NCBI GenBank assembly: GCA_020631735.1
Contig: CM036209.1
Span: forward strand, 5,431,451-5,495,450
DNA length: 64,000 bases
Direction of reading: 5' to 3'
Source of the DNA: Saccharum officinarum
Taxonomy: Eukaryota; Streptophyta; Magnoliopsida; Poales; Poaceae
Made by a program: the position numbers and the translations under genes
The notes under the pieces: model-generated
What the model was told of the DNA's origin: nothing
The model's database searches: none
The model's input: only the letters and a program-made list of their open reading frames with translations
Part shown: piece by piece, positions 10,900-22,213 of the stretch
Position numbering within the stretch: the first letter of the stretch is position 1
Layout: each line of letters opens with the position of its first letter

Positions 10900-11381
10900 G
10901 GGAAAGACAAAAGGCATTATCTTCGGTTTCTTCTCAGAAAGATGCATGGTACTTCAAATATTTGTTCATTCTCGGAGAAGAAACCCATTTGTAAGAAAGA
11001 TATAAGGTCCTTCGAATACTTGTTGATTGTCGGAGGAGAAACACATATGTAAAAAGTAATAAGATGTTTGTTCTACAAGCAATGCAATTGGTACTCAGTT
11101 ACAAGTTGCAAGCGCACTATCTCAGCCAGTACTTCAGCCATGTTCGCGTAATGTGGAGTGAGAGAAGAAAGTCAAGCTTTTGCTTGGTCTCGAATATATC
11201 ATCAAAGGGAAAGACAAAAGGCATTATCTTCGGTATCTTCTCAGAAAGATGCACGGTCCTTCAAATATTGCCCATTCTCGGAGAAGAAACACATTTGTAA
11301 GAAAGATATATGGTCCTTCAAATACTTGTTGATTGTCAGAGAAGAAACGCATATGTAAAAAGTAATAAGATGTTTGTTTTG
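10900..11381 (+). repeat. ~300-bp direct repeats R2 (3' part) and R3, unit 1
   Basis: R2 (4,804-4,928 continued from 10,897) is interrupted by the CACTA element. R3 starts at 11,082. Both begin ATGCAATTGGTACTCAGTTA and end near GTAATAAGATGTTTGTT. Uninterrupted pairs are in unit 2 (18,946 and 19,253) and unit 3 (27,593 and 27,900). Confidence 0.88.
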
Positions 11382-12278
11382 AGGAACCACTACATTCTGA
11401 TGAGGTGGTGCGTCATAAGTTTATCGCATTAAATTTGGTGAAATGACTCCATTCCTCATGTTTGTACTAATTTTTAGCTTACCAGGGAGTAGGTGATGGA
11501 CCAACTAATTCTATACCACAAACCAAACAAAAACGTAAGGAGTGAGAAGATGATAGAACTAGTTCATTCCTTTTCAAATAATTGAGACCTAGCTAGCGCA
11601 ATTGAATAAAATAAGTGTTTCTTGTTCCTTTCCAAATGTCCAAGGACTGAGGAAGCCTCTCCGTGAGAGGAATGTTGAAGGATAAGTGAATTGTCCATTT
11701 TTCACTATCAACTTAAACTTTTAAGTTGAACTAATCGATAGATGCAACTCAATAACTTCCCCAATATTAAAATCTGCTAGCTTTGTGTACCATAGATATT
11801 CATAGGTGTGAGTGTGTATATGCATCTAGTGGTGGTGTGCGCGCGTGTGATTGTGTGTGTGTGGGGCGGGGGGGGGGTTGTTTTAAAAAAATAAGGTTGT
11901 CATAAAATTATGATACACTCTAAAGTTCTAACAGGCTGTTTGGATCACCTAGCACTAGTTGTTAATCCACTACTTATTAAAACTAATTGTTAGATGACCA
12001 AAGTTTGGTTCTATACTGCTTGGATGTATAGACTAGTAGCAAGTAGTATTCCTAGACAAAGACTCTTATGCTCCTGGGAGAGGAGAGAGAAAAGGGGGGA
12101 GATAGCGTAGGAGGCTGGGAGGGCAGTGATGCCATTTCTCAATCCAGTGGCTCCTTTCAATCCTATTAGCTAGATATGGCCAACTAATGGACTAGTTGTT
12201 AATTGAGGTGTGTGGACTAAAAATTAGTTCACTCATTATTCCCTCTGTTTGGATGGCCTAGTACTAATTTTTAGGTGA
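11382..12278. other. Upstream region of RBR copy 1
   Basis: Non-coding. It holds a GT-rich stretch and a poly-G run (about 11,810-11,880). It also holds two direct copies of a CTGTTTGGAT...CCTAG...CTAGT module (about 11,936 and 12,246) with AACTAATTGTTAG / CTAACAATTAGT palindromes, which look MITE-derived. The gene's promoter should lie here or in the next 160 bp, but no convincing TATA box could be chosen. Confidence 0.5.
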
Positions 12279-12444
12279 CTAACAATTAGTCCTGGCATGA
12301 AAGAGGCTCTTGAGTCCAGCAGCTATGTTACCGTACGTTTTTGTTGCTCTACATATAGATGGGTCCATCCATTCTGGAGACCAGAAAACAGCATCGTTCC
12401 AGAGGTAGCCGTCCTCTTCTCCCACAAAGCTGACACGCTGATCG

Positions 12445-14276
12445 ATGGCTGCCACTTCTTCCTTTGGCGACGACGCTGACCTCATGGTTGCCGACGACCT
12501 GTACTTGATAGCAGTTTGCCAAGGAATAAACCAAGCAGACGCCACCGGGCTCATGGCGATATCCGACGAGGAGTACGCCGCAGAACTCCAGCTCCAAGAG
12601 GTGATTGTTTCCTCCGCCATGGCGGTAATTCTTAATTCCGGCATGGCAGCGACGGCGGCACAATCATCGCTCATGCCGCAGCTTGATAGCGCCGTCGTCG
12701 TACACACAGCCAACAATGACACAGCAGCTGCTGAGACGCCCGTGCTTGCCGTAGCTGAGTATAGCTGCTCCTCCTCGCCTCCGCCACCTCTTGCAGTTGC
12801 AGCCCCTCCCCCCACCGGGGAAGACGACGCAACTGCGGTGGCAACTTGCAAGATCTGCCTGGACCACGTGCCACCGTCGCACCTGCACCAGGGAAAAAAT
12901 ATCGGCCGGTAGAATCCGAAATTTCCGAGATATCCCGTTTATCGGCAGGTTTCGAAATTTTTTCTCTATTGCCCGAAATTTTCATATTTTGAAAATTTTG
13001 TCATTCAAATAGACATCAAAGCCCACCCAATACTCTAACCTTAATCCATGTTTAATTTTCTCTCTCCTTCTCTTCTAAGTTCAAGTTGCCACCGCCGCAA
13101 CACACTCAGCACGCTCCAGCCATGTCACTGCCCTCCTGATTGAATAAGCAATTGATAATATGTTTTATTTAGTTTTTTATGTTAGATTGTTTAGAAATGG
13201 TCCATTGCTTTCCTGAACAAAATGAGTCATTTTTTGTCTAAATTTCTTCTGAAATTTTATTTCTATCGTCGATAAATTTCCGATATATCCGATATTCCCG
13301 TTTATCGGTGACCACCGAGATTTTTAAAATACCGGTAGAGAAAACCTTGACCTGCACCACGCAAGTCGCGGCTGCGCACACGCCTTCTGCGCAGCCTGCC
13401 TCTCCGGCTACATCAGCGCAAAGACCCAAGGCGGCCGCATCTCCGACATCAAGTGTCCGGGGGACGGGGAGGACTGCTGCAACGTCCTTGACCCCGAACT
13501 CAGCCAAGGCGTCATATCCGGCGAGGCTTTCGAGGCCTTGTGCGCCGCACTGTGCAGGTCCATGGTGGAGGGGGCCGGCAACTTTTGCTACTGCCCCTTC
13601 AACGACTGCTCGGAGATCTTGGTGGACGATCGCGGCGGCGACGTGCCGGAGTCGGAGTGCCCGGCGTGCAGGAGGCTGTTCTGTGCACGGTGCCGCGTGC
13701 CATGGCACGCTAGCATCAGCTGTGCCGAGTATGGGCAATTAGCACCTGGGGACAAGGGGAAGGAGGACTTAGTGGTGCTGGAGATGGCCAAGGGGGAGAA
13801 GTGGAAGAGGTGCCCCAATTGCAAGTTCTTGGTCGACAAACGCGACGGCTGTGTGCACATGACTTGCAGGTGAAACTAAATCTACTCCTTTGTTGCGAAT
13901 TTAATACCTAAGATGTTTTAGTTTTTAGTTCTGTCGTTCTAAATCAAACTTTTAGGTTTATAGAAAAATATAGTATCATCTACAGTAATACCAAATAAAT
14001 ATGCAATTAGGATATATTCATTGGTAGATTTAATGAAACTAATTTGATGTTGATACATTTAATTTTTCGATAAACTTGATCAAAGTTGAAAATGTTTGAT
14101 TTAGGTACTTTAGATTGGATGGTGTAACTTCCAGCAGTTAATTTGCTTTCTTGTACATACATCAAACTGATAGAAATAACTTCTTGAATCCATTATGTAG
14201 GTGTGGCTTCCAGTTCTGCTATGCATGTGGCGAGCCATGGGGGCAGTCTCATCATTCCTCTTGCAACACGGCGTGA
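12445..14276 (+). pseudogene. RBR (RING1-IBR-RING2) E3 ligase copy 1, disrupted
   Basis: The start codon, acidic N-terminus (MVADDLYLIAVCQGINQADA, ISDEEYAAELQLQEV) and first RING1 cysteines (CKICLDHV) match copies 2-4. The exon is then interrupted at 12,889-13,349 by a hAT-type element, and the frame ends in a stop at 12,910-12,912 after about 155 residues. The rest of exon 1 resumes after the TSD and runs to 13,869. The intron is 13,870-14,200 (GT-AG), and exon 2 is 14,201-14,276. IBR and RING2 cysteines, including the GCVHM catalytic position, remain, but any protein from the start codon would lack most of RING1 and all of IBR and RING2. Only 3 Ser codons remain in the serine tract, against 8-11 elsewhere. 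The element would have to be spliced out or excised for function, and neither is shown. Confidence 0.92.
12889..13349. mobile_element. hAT-type MITE (461 bp) inside RBR copy 1 exon 1
   Basis: Ends are CAGGGAAAAAATATCGG and, inverted, CAAGGTTTTCTCTACCGG. The 8-bp TSD is ACCTGCAC (12,881-12,888 and 13,350-13,357). Copies 2-4 give the empty site. The interior has AT-rich sequence with ATATCGG-type motifs near both ends. A relative of the same family sits at 28,836-29,185. Confidence 0.93.
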
Positions 14277-14813
14277 AAGCTGATTTTGCGCATAATCCAG
14301 CAGTGGAAAGCGAATGAAGTTCCACGATCCATGCAGTCAAACTATTTTTAGTTATATATTGGCACATGCAGCCAAACTATTTCTCGTCATATATGGCACT
14401 ACTGCAGAAGTAAAAACTAATAAGTGTAGTTCAATAACACATGTGGTCAAACTATTTTTGATTTTATGAGCAATGCATGTCATTGTTGCAGTACTACATA
14501 AATCTCTATCACAATTTTTTAACTAAATTATGATAGAGATTTTTATAGTAGTGCTATAAAGACATACATAGCTGATAAAAGCAAAAATAGTTTGACTGCA
14601 TGTATCATAGGCCTACGTATAAAAGCAATTTTTTGCTCTTATGTTTAGGCCTATGATACATGCATTTAAACTATTTTTGCATTTATGAACTTTGTATATC
14701 TTTATGGCACTACTATAGAAATGAAATAAATTGTCTTCATTGCAGTATTACAAAAATCCCTATCCGATACGATCAAAGGCTGCTAAAACGGTTCTTGAAT
14801 CTTAATATCACAA
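14277..14813. other. 3' flank of RBR copy 1 with hairpins
   Basis: After the stop codon comes AT-rich sequence with two foldbacks. One pairs AAATCTCTATCA with TGATAGAGATTT. The larger has arms at 14,581-14,628 and 14,633-14,690, pairing GCAAAAATAGTTT with AAACTATTTTTGC and TGTATCATAGGCCTA with TAGGCCTATGATACA. It could form structure in the 3' UTR if transcribed. It is probably a foldback MITE relic. Confidence 0.7.
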
Positions 14814-15064
14814 GCGGCTCAAAAGCCGCTTCTCACAGTATAGTACAATAAAATGAAATTTCAACCTAGAACCACATTACTACAGGTTTTTGGATCTAAG
14901 TATCACAGGCGGCTCAAAAACCTCTTCTATAGTAGTACAATGAAAAGCAATTCCAACCTAGAACCACCACTGCTACTGCAGGTTTTTGAATCTTAGTGTC
15001 ACAAGTGGCTCAAAAACCTCTTCTCATAGTAGTACAATGAAAAGCAATTCCAACCTAGAACCAC

Positions 15065-15834
15065 CATTACTATCTTCAGTTGCCTCTACAAATGACCTAA
15101 TCTTTAGAGGCGGCTCTAGATGCAGCCGCCTCTATAAATGGATTTCTAGAGGCCGCGGGATCTAGGGCCGTCTCTAAAAATAGGTGCAGCACAGTAAAAT
15201 TTGAATTTTGTAAATAGCCTCAGATGGAGAAATGACAAAAACTAAAGTTATAGATCTCGAAGAGTTATACAATTTTATAGTTGACAACTTTTTAATTTGA
15301 AATCATTTATCCAAGGAAAATTATGTTTTAATTTTTCACATTTGAAATTCAATTTTTTCAAATGACCTCGGATGGAGAAATGACCAGAACCAAAGTTGTA
15401 AATCTCGACGATATCTACAACTTTGTAGTTTAAAATGTTTTTATTTGGATTCGTTTAGCATCCCAAATACTCATTTTAAAATCCCGAAAAGAGAATACGA
15501 GGAGAATGAATATGCCTTATGGACATGACCGTCATTTGGGTGCGGTGATTTAAGAAGTTACACACAAGGCCATAGGTCGGCGGTTCGAATCCTAGCTAGT
15601 GCGCAACATGTGCTTTTTCACATGACTTTTTTTTACTATTTTTGGCCAGATTTATGATATTTTAAATGATTTCTGAGAAACGATTTGTAGAGGTGGCTAT
15701 TATTGCCGGCCACCTCAAGAAATCCTATTTCTAAGGCGAGCTGGGTAGCCGCCTCTACAAATCGATGATTTCTAGCAATAGAAGAATAGAGGCGGCTGAC
15801 CCAACCACCTCAACAAATGCGGCCTGTAGTAATG
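15065..15834. mobile_element. CACTA-like GAGGCGGCT element, unit 2
   Basis: Orthologue, by unit position, of 252-1,011. The left end is CATTACTATCTTC and the right end is GCCTGTAGTAATG. The box-B-like GGTTCGAATCC is preserved inside. This unit has an extra subterminal GAGGCCGC segment. Confidence 0.65.
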
Positions 15835-17543
15835 TGTCTGCCCCTTGACCCGACTCAGCTGCCTGCAGCCATTCCTGCTGCCTAGCCGCACCCTCAGCCC
15901 TGCTCAGGCGCCATCCTGCTTACACCGCTGCCTAGCTGCACCAGCCCGCCCTACTCGTGCCGCCTCCACCCTGCTCGCGCTGCCACCTAGCTGCGCCGGC
16001 CTGCCCTGCTCGCATGGAGGTGAGCGTGAGAAACAGACAGATAGAGCAAGATGGCCTCTTGGTGGGATGAGCACGTTTGACCAATTTGAGAGAGCGAGGG
16101 CATCCCGAATCTTGCTTGAATATTTCCTCTCAGGAACCGCTCCATTCTACTCGTTTCGCAACCAAACATCCATGAAAGCGGGATGGATCGGTTCCATCCC
16201 GGTCCGCTCCTCAACCCAACGCATCATAAGTCAATCGACTAAGGCCTTGTTTAGTTGCCAAAATTTTTGGCAAAATGCAATTGTAGCATTTTCGTTGTTA
16301 TTTAGCAATTAGTGTCCAATTATGGTCTAATTAGGCTTAAAAGATTCGTCTCGTCCATTTCGTCTAAACTGTGTAATTAGTTTTATTTTTTATCTATATT
16401 TAATGCTTCATGCTTGCGTCTAAAGATTCGATGCGACGGAAAATCTACTGTTCTTTTGCAAAATTTTCTGGATCTAAACTGGGCCTAAGTCAAGCTCTGA
16501 TGCTTACTGAAGAAGGTAGCGTGGAAGGACAAACGAGCACACCCTTTAAATCATGGCCCGGTGACAGATAATGAGATCAGCTTTCGTAACATCGTCTTTT
16601 CTTACGACGGGTGACTGCGTAGGCTTTAATAAATAGATGTCACGCACGAATTTTAATTTGGAGAAGAAAATATACAAGAAACAGTAAGTACACACAAGTT
16701 CTATTGCATGTGTTAATTAATATGCTAAACACTCCATGTGAGAATCGAAATATTTATGTGTTAACATTCGTTTTAATTTAGAAGTCAGCTGATAATCATG
16801 GTAGCCCTGCAAATAAAAAATATCAATTACATTTACATGACCCCTGGTTAGTCTTGCACGCTGCCATCAACCTACAAGCAAAGCAACTGGCTGGCAGTTA
16901 CAAGTCGCAAGCGCACTATCTCAGCCACTAATTTGGCCAGGTTCCCGCAGTGTGAAGCGCACTCTCTTTTGCCTTTTGTTTCGAAGAAAGCATCCAGGGA
17001 AAGACAAAAGAGGCATCATCTTCAGTTTCTTTGAAGAAAGATATATGCATCGTCCTTCCAGTATTCGTTGCTTGCCAGAGAAGAAATTAAATGCATTTGA
17101 AAGAAGCTAAGTAATCGGTAACTGTACATCTATCTGTCTGAATATCCAACTGGCCACTATATATGAGAAGATTATCCTGTGTTAAACGGAAAATCTACAT
17201 CTCATTAGGCCGTTTGAGAAAATTCTTGCACATATATGTTAATCAAGAGAAATAAGAAAAATCTAATGAAGTGGACCCGGTTAGAATGCGGCTTGGATTA
17301 ACAGAGGAGTTTATATCAAGAACAACAACAAAACTACAACTCAAATTTAAAAAAAAATCAAAGAAATTTATCAATTGGATTGTATAGGACATGAATTATT
17401 CCATGTCAAAAAATAGATATATATTTATATAGATTGCAAAGAAAAGTTATTTGAAGCTAAGGTGTATATATATATATAACTAACCAAGTCACCCAGACTC
17501 CCAACTAAAACTTTACTCGAATAAACCTATACATAGCTATCTA
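15835..17543. other. Unit 2 backbone without a gene
   Basis: Homologous to 1,012-3,397 without the hAT insertion, and so the empty site for that element (CTGCACCAGCCCGCC at about 15,936). It contains the Tourist-like MITE listed separately, the divergent ~300-bp repeat (about 16,888-17,120) and only a short TA run near 17,464. Confidence 0.65.
16243..16485. mobile_element. Tourist-like (PIF/Harbinger) MITE, 243 bp
   Basis: Ends are GGCCTTGTTTAGTT and, inverted, GGCCCAGTTTAG. The TSD is TAA (16,240-16,242 and 16,486-16,488). The other units read CGACTAAGTCAAGC with no insertion. This is a non-coding, classic grass MITE architecture. Confidence 0.93.
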
Positions 17544-18063
17544 GGAGCCTGTTTGGTAGCGCTCCTACCGCTCCGCGTGAGAAGCTGAGGAGCGCTGCCA
17601 AACACCTCCGCTCCCCACTGCCCCCCTCGTAATCGCTTCCACAGGTCCTCTTGTTTTGCACTGCGTATGGGGAATAGAAAAAACCCGCTCCCGCTCTGCC
17701 TCCCCTGCCCTCCTCTCGCCACCTCCCCCACTGTCCCCAGCCCTCCTCCTGCCATTCTCCTCCGCAAGCCGAGCCACCCTTCTTCCCCTCGCCCACCACC
17801 TTTCTTTCCTGCACTCGCTGAGATCCATCCCGTCATCGCCGCGTTCACCAAGATCTGTGGTGCTCCTCCTCCATGGCCATCGTGGTGCCCCTTTCCATCG
17901 TTTGTGCCTCCTCCTTGCGCTCGCTCGCTTTCCTCTTCCTTTGCTGCTGCAGGAGCTAGAGTTGTTGTGTGAGAGCTACCAAATGGTGCGGCTACAAGTC
18001 TACAGCGCGAGGGGGCAGGAGCAGGAGAGGTGGGGAGTCAATTTGGAGCACTACCAAACTGGC
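17544..18063. mobile_element. GC-rich MITE-like element, unit 2
   Basis: Same element as 3,398-3,921, with ends GGAGCCTGTTTGGTAGCGC and GTAGTGCTCC inverted. The CTA flanks are intact. The short MAIVVPLSIVCASS-type ORF is retained. Confidence 0.65.
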
Positions 18064-18945
18064 CTAGATATGCACTAAGACTCAACAAGTGTATTCCAAA
18101 ACTGCAAGTAGTTTTGTAACCTAGGGCAATTCTACCAATCTAGCCTATCATATTAGTACTCTAGGAAGACAAAGTCACACAAAAACATATGCAGTAAGAA
18201 GATGAGCAAGAGGGCCTAAATTCTGCATAAAGATTTATCCCATAATACCACAGAACAAATCACCAGTACACCTTGGAACTTTGCCAAGAATGTTATGCTT
18301 TTGGTCACCAAGCATGTCCGATAGTTCCAGTAGTCTTTATCTTTCTGTCACTACTAGTCAATCTTCATGGTCAAGATATTTGAATTCATCATTGGTAAAT
18401 GTATATATTGATTCATTAAATTAAATCAATCCGAATAAAGCATCAAATTAAAGCCAAAAAATATGATGATTGATGTTTAAAATACATATGCTTCCTTCCA
18501 TGCTTCAATGTCGTAACAGTATTTTTGTCCATCAATGTGATAAAGCAGTGTATAAAGCCGCTATGCTTAGTCAACAACAATAAAAGTATAACTACTTAGG
18601 TCATGTTTGGCAATGCTCTGGGGCTTCAAAAAAGTCCATGGAGATAGGTATTTGTAGCTACAAAAAATCTTAGATCTAGAGCTTGAGATACAGTAAGAGT
18701 ATCTAGATGATTCATTTTATTTATAGTTTAGACTAAATATAAATATTTAAGCCACTTTAATTTAATCTACAAACTACAGATTTAACTTGGATCTCATAGC
18801 TGAAGCTGTGCTAAACCCGCCCTTAGCACTTCCAAATGACGACTTGTCACGTTGGCTTCGTATAGATATTAGCTGATCACGGTAGTAACCATTCAAATCA
18901 CACATGTGGTTATAGTCTCTGCATTATGGGACCAACCTACGAGAA
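18064..18945. other. Unit 2 backbone without a gene
   Basis: Nearly identical to 3,925-4,803. AT-rich, with no gene or RNA seen. Confidence 0.6.
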
Positions 18946-19551
18946 ATGCAATTGGTACTCAGTTATAAGTCACAAGCGCACTATCTCAACCAGTACTTCA
19001 GCCAGGTTCGCACAATGTGGAGCGGGTGAAGAAAGTCAAGCTTTTGCTTGGTCTCGAATATAGCATCAAAGGGAAAGACAAAAGGCATTATCTTCGGTTT
19101 CTTCTCCGAAAGATGCATGGCCCTTCAAATATTTGTTCATTCTCAGAGAAGAAACCCATTTGTAAGAAAGATATAAGGTCCTTCGAATACTTTTTGATTG
19201 TCGGAGAAGAAACGCATATGTAAAAAGTAATAAGATGTTTGTTCTACAAGCAATGCAATTGGTACTCAGTTACAAGTCGAAGCGCACTATCTCAGCTAGT
19301 ACTTCAGCCAAGTTCGCGCAATGTGGAGTGAGCGAGGAAAGTCAAGCTTTTGCTTGGTCTCGAATATATCATCAAAGGGAAAGACAAAAGGCATTATCTT
19401 TGGTATCTTCTCAAAAAAGATGCACGGTCCTTCAAATATTGCTCATTCTCGGAGAAGAAACACATTTGTAAGAAAGATATATGGTCCTTGGAATACTTGT
19501 TGATTGTCAGAGAAGAAACGCATATGTAAAAAGTAATAAGATGTTTGTTTT
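18946..19551 (+). repeat. ~300-bp direct repeat pair R2/R3, unit 2
   Basis: Two copies with a 307-bp period, both starting ATGCAATTGGTACTCAGTTA and ending near AATAAGATGTTTGTT. R2 contains the uninterrupted GCATCAAAGGGAAAG that is the CACTA target site in unit 1. Confidence 0.92.
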
Positions 19552-20804
19552 GAGGAACCACTACATTCTGATGAGGTGGCGCATCATAAGTTTATCGCAT
19601 TAAATTTGGTGAAATGACTCCATTCCTCATGTTTGTACTAATTTTTAGCTTACCAGGGAGTAGGTGATGGACCAACTAATTCTATACCATAAACCAAACA
19701 AAAATGTAAGGAGTGAGAAGATGATAGAACTAGTTCATTCCTTTTCAAATAATTGAGACCTAGCTAGCGCAATTGAATAAAATAAGTGTTTCTCGTTCCT
19801 TTCTAAATGTCTGAGGACTGAGGAAGCCTCTATGTGAGAGGAATGTTGAAGGATAAGTGAATTGTCCATTTTTCACTATAGATTTAAACTTTTAAGTTGA
19901 ACTGATCGATAGATGCAACTCAATAACTTCACCAATATTAAAATATGCTAGCTTTGTATACCATAGATATTCATAGGTGTGAGTGTGTATATGCGTCTAG
20001 TGGTGGTGTGCGCGCCTGTGATTGTGTGTGTATGGGGTGCAGGGCGGGGGGGGGTTACGGTGTTTAAAAAAAATAAGGTTGTCATAAAATTATGATACAC
20101 TCTAAAGTTCTAACATGCTGTTTGGATCACCTAGCACTAGTTGTTAATCCACTACTTATTAGAACTAATTGTTAGATGACCAAAGCTTAGTCCTATACAG
20201 GGGCGGATCCAAAGGGGGGGCTGGGGGGGCTCCAGCCCCCCTAATGGCTCGATTTAAAGCCTAATTACTGTAGCAAAAGCGTGATTTCACCATTAAATCT
20301 TCATGCAAATCAACATCACCATTGTTTTAGCCCCCCTTATCCCGCATCGTGCATCCGCCACTGGTCCTATACTGCTTGGATGTATAGACTAGTAGCTAGT
20401 AGTACGTATTCCTAGACAAAGACTCTTATGCTCTTGGGAGAGGAGAGAGAAAAGGGGGGAGATAGCGTAGGGGGCCGGGAGGGCAGTGATGCCATTTCTC
20501 AATCCAGTGGCTCATTTTAATCCTATTAGGTAGATATGGCCAATTAATGGACTAGTTGTTAATTGAGGTGTGTGAATTAAAAATTAGTTCACTCATTATT
20601 CCCTCTGTTTGGATGGCCTAGTACTAATTTTTAGGTGACTAACAATTAGTCCTGGCATCAAAGAGTCTCTTGAGTCCAGCAGCTATATTACCGTACGTTT
20701 TTGTTGCTCTACATATAGATGGGTCCATCCATTCTGGAGACCAGAAAACAGCATCGTTCCAGAGGTAGTCGTCCTCTTCTCCCACAAAGCTGACACGCTG
20801 ATCG
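19552..20804. other. Upstream region of RBR copy 2
   Basis: Homologous to 11,382-12,444, with a GT-rich and poly-G stretch near 19,980-20,056 and the CTGTTTGGAT modules. The 166-bp hAT MITE is inserted about 440 bp upstream of the start codon, so it could affect the promoter of this copy only. Confidence 0.55.
20198..20363. mobile_element. hAT MITE (166 bp) upstream of RBR copy 2
   Basis: Ends are CAGGGGCGGATCCAAAGG and, inverted, CAGTGGCGGATGCACGATG. The 8-bp TSD is GTCCTATA (20,190-20,197 and 20,364-20,371). Units 1 and 3 have the unoccupied site. Confidence 0.94.
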
Positions 20805-22213
20805 ATGGCTGCCACTTCTTCCTTTGGCGACGACGCTGACCTCATGGTTGCCGACGACCTGTACTTGATAGCAGTTTGCCAAGGAATAAACCAAGCAGAC
20901 GCCACTGGGCTCATGGCAATATCCGACGAGGAGTACGCCGCGGAACTCCAGCTCCAAGAGGTGATTGTTTCCTCCGCCATGGCGGTAATTCTTAATTCCG
21001 GCATGGCAGCGACGGCGGCACAATCATCGCTCATGCCGCAGCTTGATAGCGCCGTCGTCGTACACACAGCCAACAATGACACAGCAGCTGCTGAGACGCC
21101 CGTGCTTGCCGTAGCTGAGTATAGCTGCTCCTCCTCCTCCTCCTCCTCCTCCTCCTCCTCGCCTCCGCCACCTCTTGCAGTTGCAGCCCCTGCCACCGGG
21201 GAAGACGACGCAACTGCGTTGGCAACTTGCAAGATCTGCCTGGACTACGTGCTACCGTCGCACTTGCACCACGCAAGTCGCGGCTGCGCACACGCCTTCT
21301 GTGCAGCCTGCCTCTCCGGCTACATCAGCGCAAAGACCCAAGGCGGCCACATCTCCGACATCAAGTGTCCGGGGGACGGGGAGGACTGCTGCAACGTCCT
21401 TGACCCCGAACTCAGCCAAGGCGTCATATCCGGCGAGGCTTTCGAGGCCTTGTGCGCCGCACTGTGCAGGTCCATGGTGGAGGGGGCCGGCAACTTTTGC
21501 TACTGCCCCTTCAACGACTGCTCGGAGATCTTGGTGGACGATCGCGGCGGCGACGTGCCTGAGTCGGAGTGCCCGGCGTGCAGGAGGCTGTTCTGTGCAC
21601 GGTGCCGCGTGCCATGGCACGCTAGCATCAGCTGTGACGAGTATGGGCAATTAGCACCTGGGGACAAGGGGAAGGAGGACTTAGTGGTGCTGGAGATGGC
21701 CAAGGGGGAGAAGTGGAAGAGGTGCCCCAATTGCAAGTTCTTGGTCGACAAACGCGACGGCTGTGTGCACATGACTTGCAGGTGAAACTAAATCTACTCC
21801 CTTTGTTGCCAATTTAAGACCTAAGATGTTTTAGTTTTTAGTTCTGTCGTTCTAAATCAAACTTTTAGGTTCATAAAAAAATAGTATTATCTGCAGTAAT
21901 ACAAATAAATATGCCATTAGGATATATTCCTTGGTAGAATTAATGAAACTAATTTGATGTCGTAGATGTTGATACATTTAATTTTTCGATAAACTTGATC
22001 AAAATTCAAAATGTTTGATTTAGGTACTTTAGATTGGATGGTGTAACTTCGAGCAGTTAATTTGATTTGTTGTACATACATCAAAGTGATAGAAAATTGT
22101 TTTCAAGGCAACATAACTTCTTGAATTCATTATGTAGGTGTGGCTTCCAGTTCTGCTATGCATGTGGCGGGCCATGGGGGCAGTCTCATCATTCCTCTTG
22201 CAACACGGCGTGA
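20805..22213 (+). CDS. RBR (RING1-IBR-RING2) E3 ubiquitin ligase, copy 2
   Basis: Two exons, 20,805-21,781 and 22,138-22,213, joined by a phase-2 GT-AG intron, give 350 residues. The N-terminus (16-53) is acidic and matches plant RNF144/RSL1-like RBR proteins (DDLYLIAVCQGINQAD, ISDEEYAAELQLQEV). An 11-Ser plus 4-Pro tract is at 109-123. RING1 uses C142, C145, C161, H163, C166, C169, C188 and C195. IBR uses C234, C239, C256, C259, C264, C267, H272 and C277. RING2 starts at C307/C310, and C320 in GCVHM matches the thioester-forming cysteine of RBR ligases. The C-terminus (CGFQFCYACGG) is encoded by exon 2. The family takes ubiquitin from an E2 onto RING2 and passes it to substrate. No membrane helix is seen, unlike RNF144A. 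The start is the first ATG of a frame conserved in all four copies. The substrate is unknown. This is one of the best candidates for a functional copy. Confidence 0.92.

Larger units (their letters stand above)
1..14813 (+). repeat. Segmental duplication unit 1
   Basis: First of five direct copies of a long backbone. It starts with the sequence seen again at 14,814, 22,753, 31,472 and 41,320. The order is: ~95-bp repeats, CACTA-like MITE, GC-rich MITE, ~300-bp direct repeats, RBR gene, then a hairpin. Subtracting the CACTA element, two hAT insertions and their TSDs leaves about 7.5 kb, close to units 2 and 3. The window opens inside the array, so the true unit boundary is arbitrary here. Confidence 0.93.

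Noticed and set aside
12279..12851. Long minus-strand ORF antisense to RBR copy 1 (and its equivalents at 20,639, 29,415 and 39,351)
   Set aside because: It lies opposite the RBR first exon, is Ser/Ala-rich from antisense codons, and has no domain. The plus frame has clear RBR cysteines.
13238..13738. Other-frame ORFs over RING1/IBR (also 21,252, 29,800 and 39,829 minus; 21,175, 29,945 and 39,752 plus)
   Set aside because: They are shadows of the GC-rich RBR exon, with composition typical of shifted frames.
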